A stretch of DNA of 64,000 nucleotides from Candidatus Pseudoruminococcus merdavium (lineage in GTDB: Bacteria > Bacillota > Clostridia > Oscillospirales > Ruminococcaceae), in the NCBI GenBank assembly GCA_904419745.1, contig CAJFSS010000005.1, positions 1 through 64,000 of the forward strand. Reading direction: 5' to 3'. Under the pieces are notes generated by a model. That model did not search any database, was not told the origin of the DNA, and saw only the letters and a list, made by a program, of their open reading frames with translations. Shown here in pieces: positions 9,124 to 18,723 of the stretch (position 1 is the first letter of the stretch; every line of letters starts with the position of its first letter). A program made the position numbers and the translations under genes.

Positions 9124-9795
9124 ATGGAGATTACTGTTTTAATTGCAGAAGATGAGGAAAATATCCGAAAACTGGTTGCGAGCTACCTGACCCGTGAGGG
9201 ATATCGTGTGATTCAGGCCAAAGATGGCCAGGAAGCGGTCGAATACTTTGAGGATCTGGGGGATTCCGTTTCCCTTGTCGTGTTGGACATCATGATGCCG
9301 CGTATGGATGGCTATGAAGTATGCAGAAAAATCCGGGAACTGTCCGATGTACCAGTTGTCATGCTGACAGCCCGCGATACAGAATATGATGAAATTAACG
9401 GGTTTGCATACGGGGCGGATGAATACATTTCTAAGCCGTTCAGCCCGGCGATTTTGATTGCAAGGATTAAAAATCTCCTCCGGCGTTCTGGACAAGGACA
9501 GGCAGAGGATTACAAAATGGGAAATCTGGAAATCCGATACCAGGAACGTATGGTACTGGTGGATGGGAAACCCATTATTCTGACGCCCAGGGAATTTGAT
9601 TTGCTGTGTTATTTAGTACAAAATAGAAATATCGCCCTGTCAAGGGAGCAGATTTTGACCCGTGTTTGGGATGCGGATTATGATGGGGATGACCGGACAG
9701 TCGACACCCATATCAAATGCTTGCGTGCAAAACTGAAGGATGCACAGGTAAGGATTGCCACCGTTCGAAAGGTGGGATATAAATTTGAAGTTTAA
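9124..9795 (+). CDS. OmpR/PhoB-family response regulator
   Basis: A 223-aa two-component regulator. The receiver domain has acidic residues E8-D10, phosphoacceptor D55 in VLDIMMP, the switch Thr in MLTARD and Lys in SKPFSP. The C-terminal winged helix (about 130-223) includes LTPREFDLLCYL and DDRTVDTHIKCLRAKL. ATG 9124 is preceded by GGAGGAG; a longer frame from 9082 has no ribosome binding site. It overlaps the histidine kinase gene by 11 bp. The target genes cannot be named from this window. Confidence 0.95.
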   Translation: MEITVLIAEDEENIRKLVASYLTREGYRVIQAKDGQEAVEYFEDLGDSVSLVVLDIMMPRMDGYEVCRKIRELSDVPVVMLTARDTEYDEINGFAYGADEYISKPFSPAILIARIKNLLRRSGQGQAEDYKMGNLEIRYQERMVLVDGKPIILTPREFDLLCYLVQNRNIALSREQILTRVWDADYDGDDRTVDTHIKCLRAKLKDAQVRIATVRKVGYKFEV

Positions 9796-11320
9796 AGGAA
9801 GAGAATTTCATTTCAATCTGCGTACCAAACTGTTTATGCTGATTGCAGGGATTTTACTGTTTAATATCATTTTGACCTTGTTTTTTGGCTCCACATTGTT
9901 TGGAAGATTGTATACGGCGGATAAAAAAGCGGAATTGCGCCAAAATGCGCTGGAACTCAAAGAGGATTATGCTGATTCGGCAGAATCTTTTTGGCTGCAA
10001 CTGCTTGAAACAGAAGATAAAAATATGGCGGTATGTATGTTCCGAGTAGGCTGGGGAGAAATCTCTATCGAATACTATACCAGGCAAAACACGCAGTATT
10101 CGTCGGTCAATGAAACGACAGTAAATAAGCTGAGAAGATTTTATACGCTACGTAATTATGAAGGAATATTAAACAGCAACAGGGTGTATTTTGAGGAGAC
10201 GGCAGAAGAAAGAACACAAGATACAACCGGATATCTCACAGTTTTTATTCATTTGGGAAACGACCGTTTTTTGATGTTGGAGACTCCGGAACAATATATT
10301 CAGGAAACGGCGGCGCTGACAGTCCGCTATGTTTCCCTGATATCCGCAATTACTTTCCTGATTGCAGTGGTGCTCGTTTTCTTTGCTTCGGGTAGTGTAA
10401 CCAGACCAATCCGGGAAGTCCAGCAGGCTGCGGAGCGGATATCCATGCTGAATTTTGAAAAGAAATGTGAAGTCCGTTCCCAGGATGAAATCGGGAAGCT
10501 TGCGGATAGCATAAATCATATGTCCGACCGGCTCCAGGAAAGTATTTCAAGCTTGATGGACTCCAACGAGTTGTTGCGTGATGACCTGCTCCGACAGGAA
10601 CAGAGCGAACAGATGCGCCGTCGTTTTATTGCAAATGTATCCCATGATTTTAAAACGCCCCTGACTTTGATTGTAAGCTATGCAGAGGCTTTGAGGGACA
10701 CAGGGGATGCGGATGAAAAAACCAGGCAGGAATACATGAATATTATTATGGAAGAGGGAAACAAGCTCTCCGGGCTGGTGAAATCGTTACTGGAGTTATC
10801 TCGGCTGGAAAGCGGGAGCGTGGAACTGCAGAGATCTGTTTTTTCAATTAGTGAAATGCTCAAAGATACTGTACACAAGCATCAAATCCTGTTACAAAAA
10901 AATCAGATCACAGTACAAACTGATTTGGATGATAGCCTGATTGTTTTTGCTGACTATGAAAAAATTGAGCGGGTTGTATCCAATTTATTTGAAAATGCAA
11001 TGAAATATAGCGGAGAACAAGGACGAATTTGTTTATTTGCCAAGCAGGAGGAGGATGTGTGCGTAGTGCGCGTGTTTAACTCTGGCAGCCAGATTGCCGA
11101 AGAAGATTTGGAAAATATTTTTGTCAGTTTTTACCGTGGTGATAAAGCGCGGGCACGCGATGGCATGCAGAGTTATGGAATTGGCCTTGCCATTGTCAAA
11201 GCAATTATGGATATGCACGGACAGCATTATGGAGTACGGAATATGCCGGATGGCGTTGAATTCTGGTTTGACCTTCAGCTTGCAGATCTGGATACGGATG
11301 AGGAAGAAATCGAAGAATAG
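9785..11320 (+). CDS. membrane sensor histidine kinase
   Basis: A 511-aa kinase. It starts at TTG 9785, chosen for AAAGGTGG about 9 bp upstream. TM1 is at about 17-37, then an extracellular domain of roughly 140 residues, then TM2 at about 180-203 and a HAMP linker. The HisKA box NVSHDFKTP has its phosphorylated His at 287, and the HATPase domain has NLFENAMKYS and a G-box (SYGIGLAIVK). It is the cognate partner of the overlapping regulator. The sensed signal is unknown. Confidence 0.94.
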   Translation: MKFKGREFHFNLRTKLFMLIAGILLFNIILTLFFGSTLFGRLYTADKKAELRQNALELKEDYADSAESFWLQLLETEDKNMAVCMFRVGWGEISIEYYTRQNTQYSSVNETTVNKLRRFYTLRNYEGILNSNRVYFEETAEERTQDTTGYLTVFIHLGNDRFLMLETPEQYIQETAALTVRYVSLISAITFLIAVVLVFFASGSVTRPIREVQQAAERISMLNFEKKCEVRSQDEIGKLADSINHMSDRLQESISSLMDSNELLRDDLLRQEQSEQMRRRFIANVSHDFKTPLTLIVSYAEALRDTGDADEKTRQEYMNIIMEEGNKLSGLVKSLLELSRLESGSVELQRSVFSISEMLKDTVHKHQILLQKNQITVQTDLDDSLIVFADYEKIERVVSNLFENAMKYSGEQGRICLFAKQEEDVCVVRVFNSGSQIAEEDLENIFVSFYRGDKARARDGMQSYGIGLAIVKAIMDMHGQHYGVRNMPDGVEFWFDLQLADLDTDEEEIEE

Positions 11321-11324
11321 AATG

Positions 11325-11357
11325 GGGGACGCGAATATTTCGCGTCCCCTGTTTTTA
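11325..11357 (+). terminator. Rho-independent terminator of the two-component operon
   Basis: GGGGACGCGAA and TTCGCGTCCCC form an 11-bp stem with a 3-base loop, followed by TGTTTTTAC. Confidence 0.88.
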
Positions 11358-11464
11358 CAAGATATCAAATAAATTATCACAATTCCAACACATACCGGAA
11401 CTATGATATAGTCATCCTAAATCGAATGAATGCTGTTACACCAAATGCAAGCGGGAAGGGGCTG

Positions 11465-11671
11465 ATGATTACAACAACATTCTACTTTGCCGCAAACCAC
11501 GGCGGCTTACAAAACAAATTTCCAGATTCTCCCGCACTGGTTTTGCCACAACCGGAAAATGGGCCGGTCAGAAAGAGTTTGTATGTTCCTATTCGGAAAC
11601 GTCCTTACGGCGTTTGCGCTACCCGGATGAAGAATATGCAAAGGCCGGAATTTATGGAAAGGTTTCTGTGA
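11465..11671 (+). CDS. possible small protein, 68 aa, unknown
   Basis: An ATG at 11465 preceded by GGGAAGGGG opens a 68-codon frame, and a strong terminator begins one base after its stop, as expected for a small monocistronic gene. The product is Pro- and Arg-rich (FPDSPALVLPQPENGPVRK) with no membrane segment. I recognise no family. It could equally be a non-coding transcript ending at the same terminator. Confidence 0.35.
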   Translation: MITTTFYFAANHGGLQNKFPDSPALVLPQPENGPVRKSLYVPIRKRPYGVCATRMKNMQRPEFMERFL

Positions 11672-11672
11672 A

Positions 11673-11708
11673 AAGCTCTTGTATCTGCCACATACAAGGG
11701 CTTTTTTG
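11673..11708 (+). terminator. Rho-independent terminator
   Basis: AGCTCTTGTAT pairs with ATACAAGGGCT (one T.G pair in + sense) and is followed by TTTTTTG. The G.U pair indicates transcription from the + strand, so something upstream on that strand is transcribed. Confidence 0.75.
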
Positions 11709-11780
11709 CTGCTGTTTTGCACAAAGAAAAATCGTACTCTTCTGAAAATTAGCAAGAGTACGATGGTAAATAATGAAGCT

Positions 11781-13190
11781 TTAGAGTTCAATTTTGGTCC
11801 ACTTTCCGTTTTTAAAACGAATGAAATTGATTACCAAACGCATGGTTTGGTCCACCAAAATGGCGATCCATGCACCAATGACGCCCCATCCAACAGGGAA
11901 AGCAAACAGCCAGGTTAAAAACGGACGGACAATGGCAATACTGATAAGGGAAGAGACGGCCACAAATTTTGTATCTCCCGCACCGCGAAGGGAACCCGTT
12001 ATGATTACTTGAGAAGTCTGGGAATGCGTGGTAAAAGCGCAGATGACCATGATGATTGCACCGCTTGCGAGAACTTGTGGATCCGAAGAAAACATGCTGA
12101 CAATCCCTCTTCCTCCGAATAGAAAAACAAAGAACAATACGGTGGAAACCACTAAAGCCATCCGCTGAAGAGTACTTGCATAGATACGCGCTTTGTCCGG
12201 GCGTTTTGCGCCAAGACTCTGTCCTACCAGGGAAGAAGCAGCAACGGAAAAACCATCGCCAAATCCAAAGGACAGACTCAGGATATTGTTGCAGATCTGA
12301 TGGGTGGCAAACGCAACCGTTCCAAGACTTGCAACCATTTTGGCATAGACAAAGAAGCCAATACGCAAGAATACCTGTTCCACCATGGCGCTACTGGAGA
12401 CATTTAACACGCTGCCCACGGTCTTTTTATCAAATTTCCAGGATGCATCGCTAAAAATGCTTAAAATACCATCCCGGCGCGCGATTGATCGGGCCGCCAT
12501 GGAAAAGGATACAAAGTTTCCAAGAATGGTAGCGATAGCGGAGCCATTGGTTTCCAACCTTGGGAAGAAAAAGCGGCCTTCAATCAGGAAGAAGTTGAAT
12601 ACAATGTTTACAATATTTGCTGTGACATTGGTCCACATAGTAACACGGGTATTTCCAACGCCGCGCTGCGCCGCACAAATGGTAAGACCGATACAGTTAA
12701 AAAACATGCCGATCATAAGGATCTGGAAATAACGGGTAGCGGGAGCAACAATTTCCGGTTCCGCCCCAGCAAAAATAACGAGTGGACGCGCAAACAAAAA
12801 TCCAAGGACGGATATGGTAAAGGCCAATATGGCGCTGATTTTGATGCATTGTTTTAGACATTGATTCGCCCCCCGGAGATCGCCGGCGCCTTTTCTGCGC
12901 GCAACAACCGCTGTTACGCCGACATTCAGAGATAAAATCAGAGCAAGGAGGATAAAACGGGGCTGATTGGTAATTCCGACCGCGGCAATGGCGTCTGTTC
13001 CAAGGCCGCCAACCATCATGGTGTTAATGGCGACAATGAGATTTACCAGTACCGATTCTACCATGGATGGCCATGCAATTCCCATTGCAGTTTTGTAAGC
13101 CTCTTGGGTGGTGGGGAGTTCTCCTTTTACATCCTGAGGTTTTACCATACTTTCAATTGAAAACAAGTATTTCAGTTTTTCCCGTATCAT
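11781..13190 (-). CDS. MATE-family multidrug/metabolite exporter
   Basis: A 469-aa membrane protein with twelve predicted helices in two similar halves (MGIAWPSMVESVLVNLI near 37-53 and VGSVLNVSSSAMVEQVF in the second half), as in Na+- or H+-coupled MATE exporters. An unusually long cytosolic N-terminus (about 35 residues) precedes TM1. The substrate cannot be inferred. It is monocistronic and divergent from yicC. A TATAAT lies about 75 bp upstream; no riboswitch is visible. Confidence 0.9.
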   Translation of the reverse strand: MIREKLKYLFSIESMVKPQDVKGELPTTQEAYKTAMGIAWPSMVESVLVNLIVAINTMMVGGLGTDAIAAVGITNQPRFILLALILSLNVGVTAVVARRKGAGDLRGANQCLKQCIKISAILAFTISVLGFLFARPLVIFAGAEPEIVAPATRYFQILMIGMFFNCIGLTICAAQRGVGNTRVTMWTNVTANIVNIVFNFFLIEGRFFFPRLETNGSAIATILGNFVSFSMAARSIARRDGILSIFSDASWKFDKKTVGSVLNVSSSAMVEQVFLRIGFFVYAKMVASLGTVAFATHQICNNILSLSFGFGDGFSVAASSLVGQSLGAKRPDKARIYASTLQRMALVVSTVLFFVFLFGGRGIVSMFSSDPQVLASGAIIMVICAFTTHSQTSQVIITGSLRGAGDTKFVAVSSLISIAIVRPFLTWLFAFPVGWGVIGAWIAILVDQTMRLVINFIRFKNGKWTKIEL

Positions 13191-13575
13191 ATCCTGCGAC
13201 CTTTCCTTGTAATTGGCTGATGAAATCGGCTATGCAGCCTTTTTTCGCCTGCTTTTCAAATTATATCATCTTTTTGCGGGGAAAAATTCTGTTGCGCTTC
13301 ACTTCGGTAAAATCGACTAATCTTTTGGGAATGTGCCGGATACGGTCTCCCTTTTTTATGAAAAATTTCCTATGGATTTTTTCACAGAATTTACACTTTA
13401 TTAAAATACCAATTTTGTTTTGTGAGAACTACACAAGTTTCAACGGTTGCTCTTTTAAACGATAGATTCTGTTTCCAAGGCTGACAGCAGCTGAACTTAT
13501 AAATAGAAAAAGGACTGGAAACCGTCTGTTTTCTCCTGAAATCTCGTCAATACTGCCTTTTTCAAGGCGGATCGG

Positions 13576-13605
13576 TTGACAAGCAGGGCATAAAAATAGT
13601 ATTAT
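13576..13605 (+). promoter_or_regulatory. sigma-A promoter of the yicC operon
   Basis: TTGACA and TATTAT are spaced 18 bp apart, ending about 37 bp before the yicC start. The rest of the 450-bp gap 13191-13575 shows no gene. Confidence 0.75.
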
Positions 13606-13642
13606 AAACTATATATTTGATGAAAGTTAAGAGGGTTTTTGC

Positions 13643-14521
13643 ATGATAAAAAGCATGACCGGCTATGGACGCTGCCAACAGACAATTGACGGGCGTGATA
13701 TTTTGGTGGAGATCAAATCGGTCAACCACCGTTTTTTTGAGTTTTCTGCAAGAGTTCCCCGTGTCTACGGTTATCTGGAAAGCCAGCTCAAAGGGTATTT
13801 GCAGGGCAAGGTTTCCCGTGGAAAAGTGGACGTTGGGGTTACCATCCTGACGCTGGAGGGAATGGATGCAAAAGTAGAAGTAAACCATGCACTTGTCAAA
13901 TCCTATGTAGACGCCCTGCGTAGAGTGGGGTATGAATTTGCACTCCAAGACGATCTTTCTATTTCTTCCATATCCCGTTTTTCCGATATCTTTACAGTCC
14001 GCAAAAATATGGAAGACGAACAGGTAATATGGGACAGCGTACGTACCGTCCTCGATGGGGCACTGGAAAATTTCCTGCATATGCGCGAAATTGAAGGGGA
14101 GCGGATGAAACAGGATATCCTCTCCCGTCTTGTCACCATTGGGGAGAAAGTTTCCTTTGTGGAACAGCGTTCCCCAAAAACCGTGGAGGAGTACCGCAAC
14201 CGTCTGTATGCAAAGATGCAGGAAGTATTACAGGATACCAAGCTGGATGAACAGCGCATTTTGACTGAGGCTGCCATTTATTCAGAAAAAATTGCAGTGG
14301 ATGAGGAAACAGTCCGGCTGAGAAGCCACATCAAGCAGTTTGAAAGCATTTTGGAAAGTGAGGAACCGATTGGACGCAAGCTAGACTTTTTGGTACAAGA
14401 ACTCAACCGTGAGGCAAATACCATCGGTTCCAAGGCACAGGATCTCGAAATTGCCCGTGTTGTAGTAGATATCAAATCGGAAATTGAAAAAATCAGAGAA
14501 CAGATTCAAAATATCGAGTAG
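13643..14521 (+). CDS. yicC: YicC/YloC-family endoribonuclease
   Basis: A 292-aa protein of the YicC family (YloC in Bacillus), an endoribonuclease implicated in RNA turnover. The family-defining N-terminus MIKSMTGYGR and C-terminus with QELNREANTIGSK are both present. It opens the operon yicC-remA-gmk-rpoZ, an order conserved in B. subtilis. Confidence 0.95.
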   Translation: MIKSMTGYGRCQQTIDGRDILVEIKSVNHRFFEFSARVPRVYGYLESQLKGYLQGKVSRGKVDVGVTILTLEGMDAKVEVNHALVKSYVDALRRVGYEFALQDDLSISSISRFSDIFTVRKNMEDEQVIWDSVRTVLDGALENFLHMREIEGERMKQDILSRLVTIGEKVSFVEQRSPKTVEEYRNRLYAKMQEVLQDTKLDEQRILTEAAIYSEKIAVDEETVRLRSHIKQFESILESEEPIGRKLDFLVQELNREANTIGSKAQDLEIARVVVDIKSEIEKIREQIQNIE

Positions 14522-14545
14522 AATGGATGGGAGGAACGAGTTTTC

Positions 14546-14818
14546 GTGAGACTGATAAATATCGGTTTTGGCAATATGGTGTCTGCAAACCGGCTTGTAG
14601 CAATTGTAAGCCCGGAGTCCGCGCCAATTAAAAGGATTATTCAGGATGCACGCGACAGGGGCTCCCTGATCGATGCAACCTATGGACGTCGTACCCGTGC
14701 GGTAATTATTACGGATAGTGATCATGTGGTACTCTCCGCGGTTCAACCGGAAACAGTGGCAAACCGCCTCAATGATCACGATGATGAAATGGACGAGGAG
14801 ATGACACAGGATGAGTAA
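14546..14818 (+). CDS. remA: RemA-family DNA-binding regulator (DUF370)
   Basis: A 90-aa protein starting at GTG 14546 behind GGGAGGAACG. It matches the RemA family ([30 protein letters not shown]). In B. subtilis RemA is a ring-shaped activator of matrix and osmoprotection genes; whether that role holds here is unknown. The acidic C-terminal tail ([13 protein letters not shown]) is longer than in Bacillus. The last codons overlap gmk by 8 bp. Confidence 0.93.
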   Translation: MRLINIGFGNMVSANRLVAIVSPESAPIKRIIQDARDRGSLIDATYGRRTRAVIITDSDHVVLSAVQPETVANRLNDHDDEMDEEMTQDE

Positions 14819-15428
14819 TCGCGGACAACTGATTGTTTTGTCCGGTCCTTCTGGTTGCGGAAAGGGGACAATTTTAAAAGAAATGCTCCGTTCAGAAGAA
14901 AAAATGCGCCTTTCCATTTCCCTGACCACTCGTTCCCCGCGTCCTGGGGAAGTGGACGGAATCGATTATTTTTATGTATCCAAAGAGCAGTTTGAAAAAA
15001 TGGTGGAAGATGGTGCGGTTCTGGAACACGCAGAATACTGTGACAATTACTACGGTACTCCACGCAGCAATGTGGAGAACTGGCGTGCAGAAGGGTACCA
15101 TGTGATTTTGGAAATTGAACCCCAAGGGGCATTCCAAATCAAGAAAAATTGCCCGGATGCTACCATGATTTTTATTCTTCCTCCTTCTCTTGAAGAGTTG
15201 GAACACCGGTTGACCAACCGCGGGACAGAGGATAAAGCCACCGTACAAAAACGCCTTGCAGCCGCAGTTGCGGAAATTAGGCAGTCCCCAAAGTATGATT
15301 ACATCGTAGTCAATGATGTACTTGAGACGGCCGTGGAAGACGTCCGTACAATTATTCATGCGCAGAAAAACAGCAGTGCTTCTATGCAGCGCACGGTCAG
15401 TGAGATACTGGGAGAATCAAAGGGCTGA
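14811..15428 (+). CDS. gmk: guanylate kinase
   Basis: A 205-aa enzyme phosphorylating GMP/dGMP to the diphosphate. P-loop [10 protein letters not shown] is near residues 11-20, the GMP-binding segment [14 protein letters not shown] follows, and [11 protein letters not shown] contains the family's E/D-x-x-G-A region. Its ATG overlaps the remA stop, and rpoZ follows 33 bp later, as in Bacillus. Confidence 0.97.
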   Translation: MSNRGQLIVLSGPSGCGKGTILKEMLRSEEKMRLSISLTTRSPRPGEVDGIDYFYVSKEQFEKMVEDGAVLEHAEYCDNYYGTPRSNVENWRAEGYHVILEIEPQGAFQIKKNCPDATMIFILPPSLEELEHRLTNRGTEDKATVQKRLAAAVAEIRQSPKYDYIVVNDVLETAVEDVRTIIHAQKNSSASMQRTVSEILGESKG

Positions 15429-15461
15429 TTTTGCGGCCAAAGTGGAAAGGAGTTTTTTATT

Positions 15462-15680
15462 ATGATGCTCAGACCTGCAATCAATGATATTTTAAAGGAC
15501 GGACAGAGTTACTATTCCCTGGTGGTGGCTGTTGCAAAAAGGGCCCGTGAAATCACTGAGGAAGCGGAAAAGGAACATATTGTCCTTGTAGAAAAACCGG
15601 TTCAGATTTCCGTAAAAGAATTTGCAGAGGGAAAATGCAAGCTGGTAGAACGGGAAAATATCGGTCAGGCACTCGAATAA
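15462..15680 (+). CDS. rpoZ: RNA polymerase omega subunit
   Basis: A 72-aa omega subunit. It contains the conserved helix YYSLVVAVAKRAREI that binds the beta-prime C-terminus. ATG 15462 follows AAAGGAG by 9 bp. The protein runs on after the core helix with KPVQISVKEFAEGK, usual for Clostridia. A strong terminator four bases after the stop ends the operon. Confidence 0.93.
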   Translation: MMLRPAINDILKDGQSYYSLVVAVAKRAREITEEAEKEHIVLVEKPVQISVKEFAEGKCKLVERENIGQALE

Positions 15681-15683
15681 ACT

Positions 15684-15713
15684 GTGCGGGAGGAAACTCT
15701 CCCGCCTTTTTTC
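15684..15713 (+). terminator. Rho-independent terminator after rpoZ
   Basis: GCGGGAG pairs with CTCCCGC around a short A-rich loop and is followed by six T. It separates the yicC-rpoZ unit from priA. Confidence 0.85.
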
Positions 15714-15774
15714 TAGGCAGCTTTTCTGTCTCTACTTAAAAATTTCGGGGAGGTGGCTTGTTATTAAACTGTTT

Positions 15775-18219
15775 ATGAGCGCCCTGGTCGCGGTTGACAA
15801 GGCATCAATCCATTTTGACAAGCTATATTCCTATTTAATCCCAGCCGAACTGACGGAAAACGTACAGCCCGGTTGCCGGGTATTAGTCCCCTTTGGTACA
15901 GGAAATCGAAAACGACAGGGGATGGTAATGAAAATCCAATCTCTTGATGAGCCTACCAAGCGAATGAAGTATATTACCCAATTGATCGACAAGCAGCCCC
16001 TGCTCAGTCCTCGCGCTTTACAGTTGGTGGAATGGCTGAAATCCTATGTCCTGTGTACCTATTACGAGGTGGTGCGGCTACTGATTCCTCCGGGAATCGA
16101 TCGCAGCGTCGTCACGTATTATACCCTTGGGGATACCCCTTTGGAGGAAAGAAAGGATTTTTTGAGCGATGCGGTTTGTGATTTCCTACATGGACGGGAA
16201 AAACCTGTTTCAGAACAGGAACTGCTTTCGCTGGGAGATCGTACGGCAGTGCAGAAGACGTTGGACAGGTTGACGGAAATTGGGGTTCTGTATAAATCCT
16301 TTGATACAATACAAAAAGTAAATGATGAAACCGTCCGGATGGTACGGCTCAGTGAAGAGGCAGAACAGAAAATCTTTTCCCTGGGATCAAAAGTCACTGC
16401 AAAACAACGTGCAGTGATCGAAGTGCTTCGGGAAGTGGAGACCGCTTCCATTAAAGAACTCTGTTATCTTGCCGGCGTCACCCGGGTAGTGGTACAAAAT
16501 TTGGAAAAACACGGGATTGTGGAAACCTTTGAAAACAGGGTTTACCGCAGCCCTTATCAGCTCTTGCAGGGGGAACGGCAATCCCTGGAGGAAATTACAC
16601 TCAACCAAGAACAGCAAACGGCTTTTGAGATACTGAAGGCACAATGTGAAGAAGGCAAAGCGGCAGTTTCCCTTTTGTATGGGGTAACGGGCAGCGGAAA
16701 AACCCTTGTTTTTTTAAAGTTGATGGAGTTTGTGCTTTCCTTGGGGAAGACAGTGATTGTTATGGTTCCGGAGATCTCCCTTACTCCGCAGACCGTCCAG
16801 AGGTTTCGTCGGTACTTTGGTTCCGAGGTGGCTGTATTGCATTCCGGGCTGTCCCTGGGGGAGCGCTTGGATGAATGGCATAGACTCAAAGAAGGAAAAG
16901 CCAAAATTGCGATTGGGACGCGTTCTGCGGTCTTTGCACCGCTGGAAAACCTTGGCCTTATTATTATGGATGAAGAACAGGAAGGCTCTTACCAGTCGGA
17001 ATCCTCCCCGCACTATCATGCAAGGGATGTGGCAAAATACCGCGCTGCCAGTGAACATGCACTGCTCCTGCTTGGTTCAGCAACCCCTTCGATTGACAGT
17101 TTTTACCGGGCAAAAAGCGGGATCTACACCCTGCTTACTTTAAAAAAACGCTATAACCAGAGAAAACTCCCGGATGTCTATGTGGTGGACATGGGAGAAG
17201 AAGTGAAAAACGGGAACCGTTCTGTCTACAGTTCTGTTTTGCTGGAAGAATTGCGATATAACTTGGAACACGGGGAACAGTCGATTTTGCTGCTCAATCG
17301 GCGTGGGTACCATACAATTATCGCCTGTGCGGAGTGTGGGGAGGTGTGTAAATGCCCACATTGCAGCATTGCCTTGACCTACCACCGGAAAAATGGAAAG
17401 TTAATGTGCCATTATTGCGGATATATTGCGGATGCCGTGGCAAAATGCCCCACTTGCGGCAGTGAGTTTGTGCAGTACTCCGGTCTTGGTACCCAAAAGG
17501 CGGAAGAAGAACTCCAAAATATTTTTCCGGAAGCCAGGATTTTGCGGATGGATGCGGATACCACAATCTCAAAATTTTCCCATGAACAGTATTTTAAAGA
17601 GTTTGCAGACAAAAAATATGATATAATGATAGGCACACAGATGGTGGCAAAGGGACTTGATTTTGAAAATGTCACATTAGTTGGGGTGCTTTCTCTGGAT
17701 CAGGCGTTGTATGCGCAGGATTACAAGGCCTATGAACGGGCTTTTTCCCTGCTTACTCAGGTTGTGGGGCGTTGTGGGCGTGCATCCCTGCAGGGGCGCG
17801 CGTTTGTTCAGACCTATACGCCGGATAACCCCATCATTGCTTTGGCTGCAAAACAGGACTATGACCGCTTTTATGTGCAGGAAATTGCCTCACGCAAAGC
17901 TTTGCTGTATCCACCGTTCTGTGATTTGTGCACCGTGGGTTTTTCCGGCATCTATGAGAGGGAAGTCCTTCAGGCGGCTGGTGCATTTTCCGAACTGATA
18001 AAGCAGCTGAGCACTTCCTTTCCGGATGTACCGTTGAAAATGCTCGGCCCAGTCAGCGAACGCATTATCAGGCTCAATAATAAATACCGCTATAAACTGG
18101 TGATCAAGTGTAAAAACAACCGGCGGATGCGTGAACTACTTCTTGCTGCCATGACCACGTTTGAAAAGGAGAAAAGCAGAAAGAATATCTCCCTATATGT
18201 GGATATGAACCAGGAATAA
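15775..18219 (+). CDS. priA: primosomal helicase PriA
   Basis: An 814-aa replication-restart helicase. The N-terminal DNA-binding domain has SIHFDKLYSYLIPAE; Walker A GVTGSGKT is near 302-309; the Walker B box reads DEEQ near 399 where many PriA have DEEH; eight zinc-ligand cysteines (CAECGEVCKCPHC and CHYCGY...CPTC) lie near 517-560. ATG 15775 is about 19 bp from the strong GGGGAGGTGG; an in-frame ATT at 15763 is better spaced and may be the true start, adding four residues. def and fmt follow, as in Bacillus. Confidence 0.96.
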   Translation: MSALVAVDKASIHFDKLYSYLIPAELTENVQPGCRVLVPFGTGNRKRQGMVMKIQSLDEPTKRMKYITQLIDKQPLLSPRALQLVEWLKSYVLCTYYEVVRLLIPPGIDRSVVTYYTLGDTPLEERKDFLSDAVCDFLHGREKPVSEQELLSLGDRTAVQKTLDRLTEIGVLYKSFDTIQKVNDETVRMVRLSEEAEQKIFSLGSKVTAKQRAVIEVLREVETASIKELCYLAGVTRVVVQNLEKHGIVETFENRVYRSPYQLLQGERQSLEEITLNQEQQTAFEILKAQCEEGKAAVSLLYGVTGSGKTLVFLKLMEFVLSLGKTVIVMVPEISLTPQTVQRFRRYFGSEVAVLHSGLSLGERLDEWHRLKEGKAKIAIGTRSAVFAPLENLGLIIMDEEQEGSYQSESSPHYHARDVAKYRAASEHALLLLGSATPSIDSFYRAKSGIYTLLTLKKRYNQRKLPDVYVVDMGEEVKNGNRSVYSSVLLEELRYNLEHGEQSILLLNRRGYHTIIACAECGEVCKCPHCSIALTYHRKNGKLMCHYCGYIADAVAKCPTCGSEFVQYSGLGTQKAEEELQNIFPEARILRMDADTTISKFSHEQYFKEFADKKYDIMIGTQMVAKGLDFENVTLVGVLSLDQALYAQDYKAYERAFSLLTQVVGRCGRASLQGRAFVQTYTPDNPIIALAAKQDYDRFYVQEIASRKALLYPPFCDLCTVGFSGIYEREVLQAAGAFSELIKQLSTSFPDVPLKMLGPVSERIIRLNNKYRYKLVIKCKNNRRMRELLLAAMTTFEKEKSRKNISLYVDMNQE

Positions 18220-18242
18220 CATAGAAAATAGGAGTGAGAGAG

Positions 18243-18707
18243 ATGGCTATCAGAAATATTGTAAAAGAAGGCGACGAAATCCTGAGGAAGAAATCCCGTG
18301 TGGTCGTCAAGTTTGACGAGCGGCTGCATACCCTGCTCGATGATATGGCTCAAACAATGTATGAAGCGCATGGCGTTGGTTTGGCGGCGCCGCAGGTGGG
18401 TATACTCAAACGAGTTGTAGTGATTGATGTGGGGGATGGCTTGATTGAACTTGTCAACCCGGTGATTGTTGAGGCAAAGGGAAAAAATGAGGGGAGTGAA
18501 GGCTGCCTTTCCGTTCCTGGAGAATGGGGGATTGTCGTGCGTCCCTCCAAGGTAAAGGTGAAAGCGCAAAACCGCTATGGGGAGGAAATCATCCTCAAGG
18601 GGACAGATTTGCTTGCACGGGCATTTTGCCATGAAATTGACCATCTGGAAGGGATTCTGTTTAAAGATCTGGCGATTCGAATGGTAGATCCGTCCGAATT
18701 GGAATAG
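18243..18707 (+). CDS. def: peptide deformylase
   Basis: A 154-aa metalloenzyme removing the formyl group from nascent proteins. All three motifs are present: [13 protein letters not shown] (metal-binding Cys) and CHEIDHLEG (HExxH). ATG 18243 was chosen for AGGAG 8 bp upstream; the GTG at 18234 overlaps that site. It forms a functional pair with fmt, 16 bp downstream. Confidence 0.97.
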   Translation: MAIRNIVKEGDEILRKKSRVVVKFDERLHTLLDDMAQTMYEAHGVGLAAPQVGILKRVVVIDVGDGLIELVNPVIVEAKGKNEGSEGCLSVPGEWGIVVRPSKVKVKAQNRYGEEIILKGTDLLARAFCHEIDHLEGILFKDLAIRMVDPSELE

Positions 18708-18723
18708 GGAAGGTGACGCAGGC

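Noticed and set aside
13191..13570. Riboswitch upstream of the MATE gene
   Set aside because: Only a -10 sequence and a short unstructured leader are present; no guanidine, PreQ1 or other known fold was recognised.
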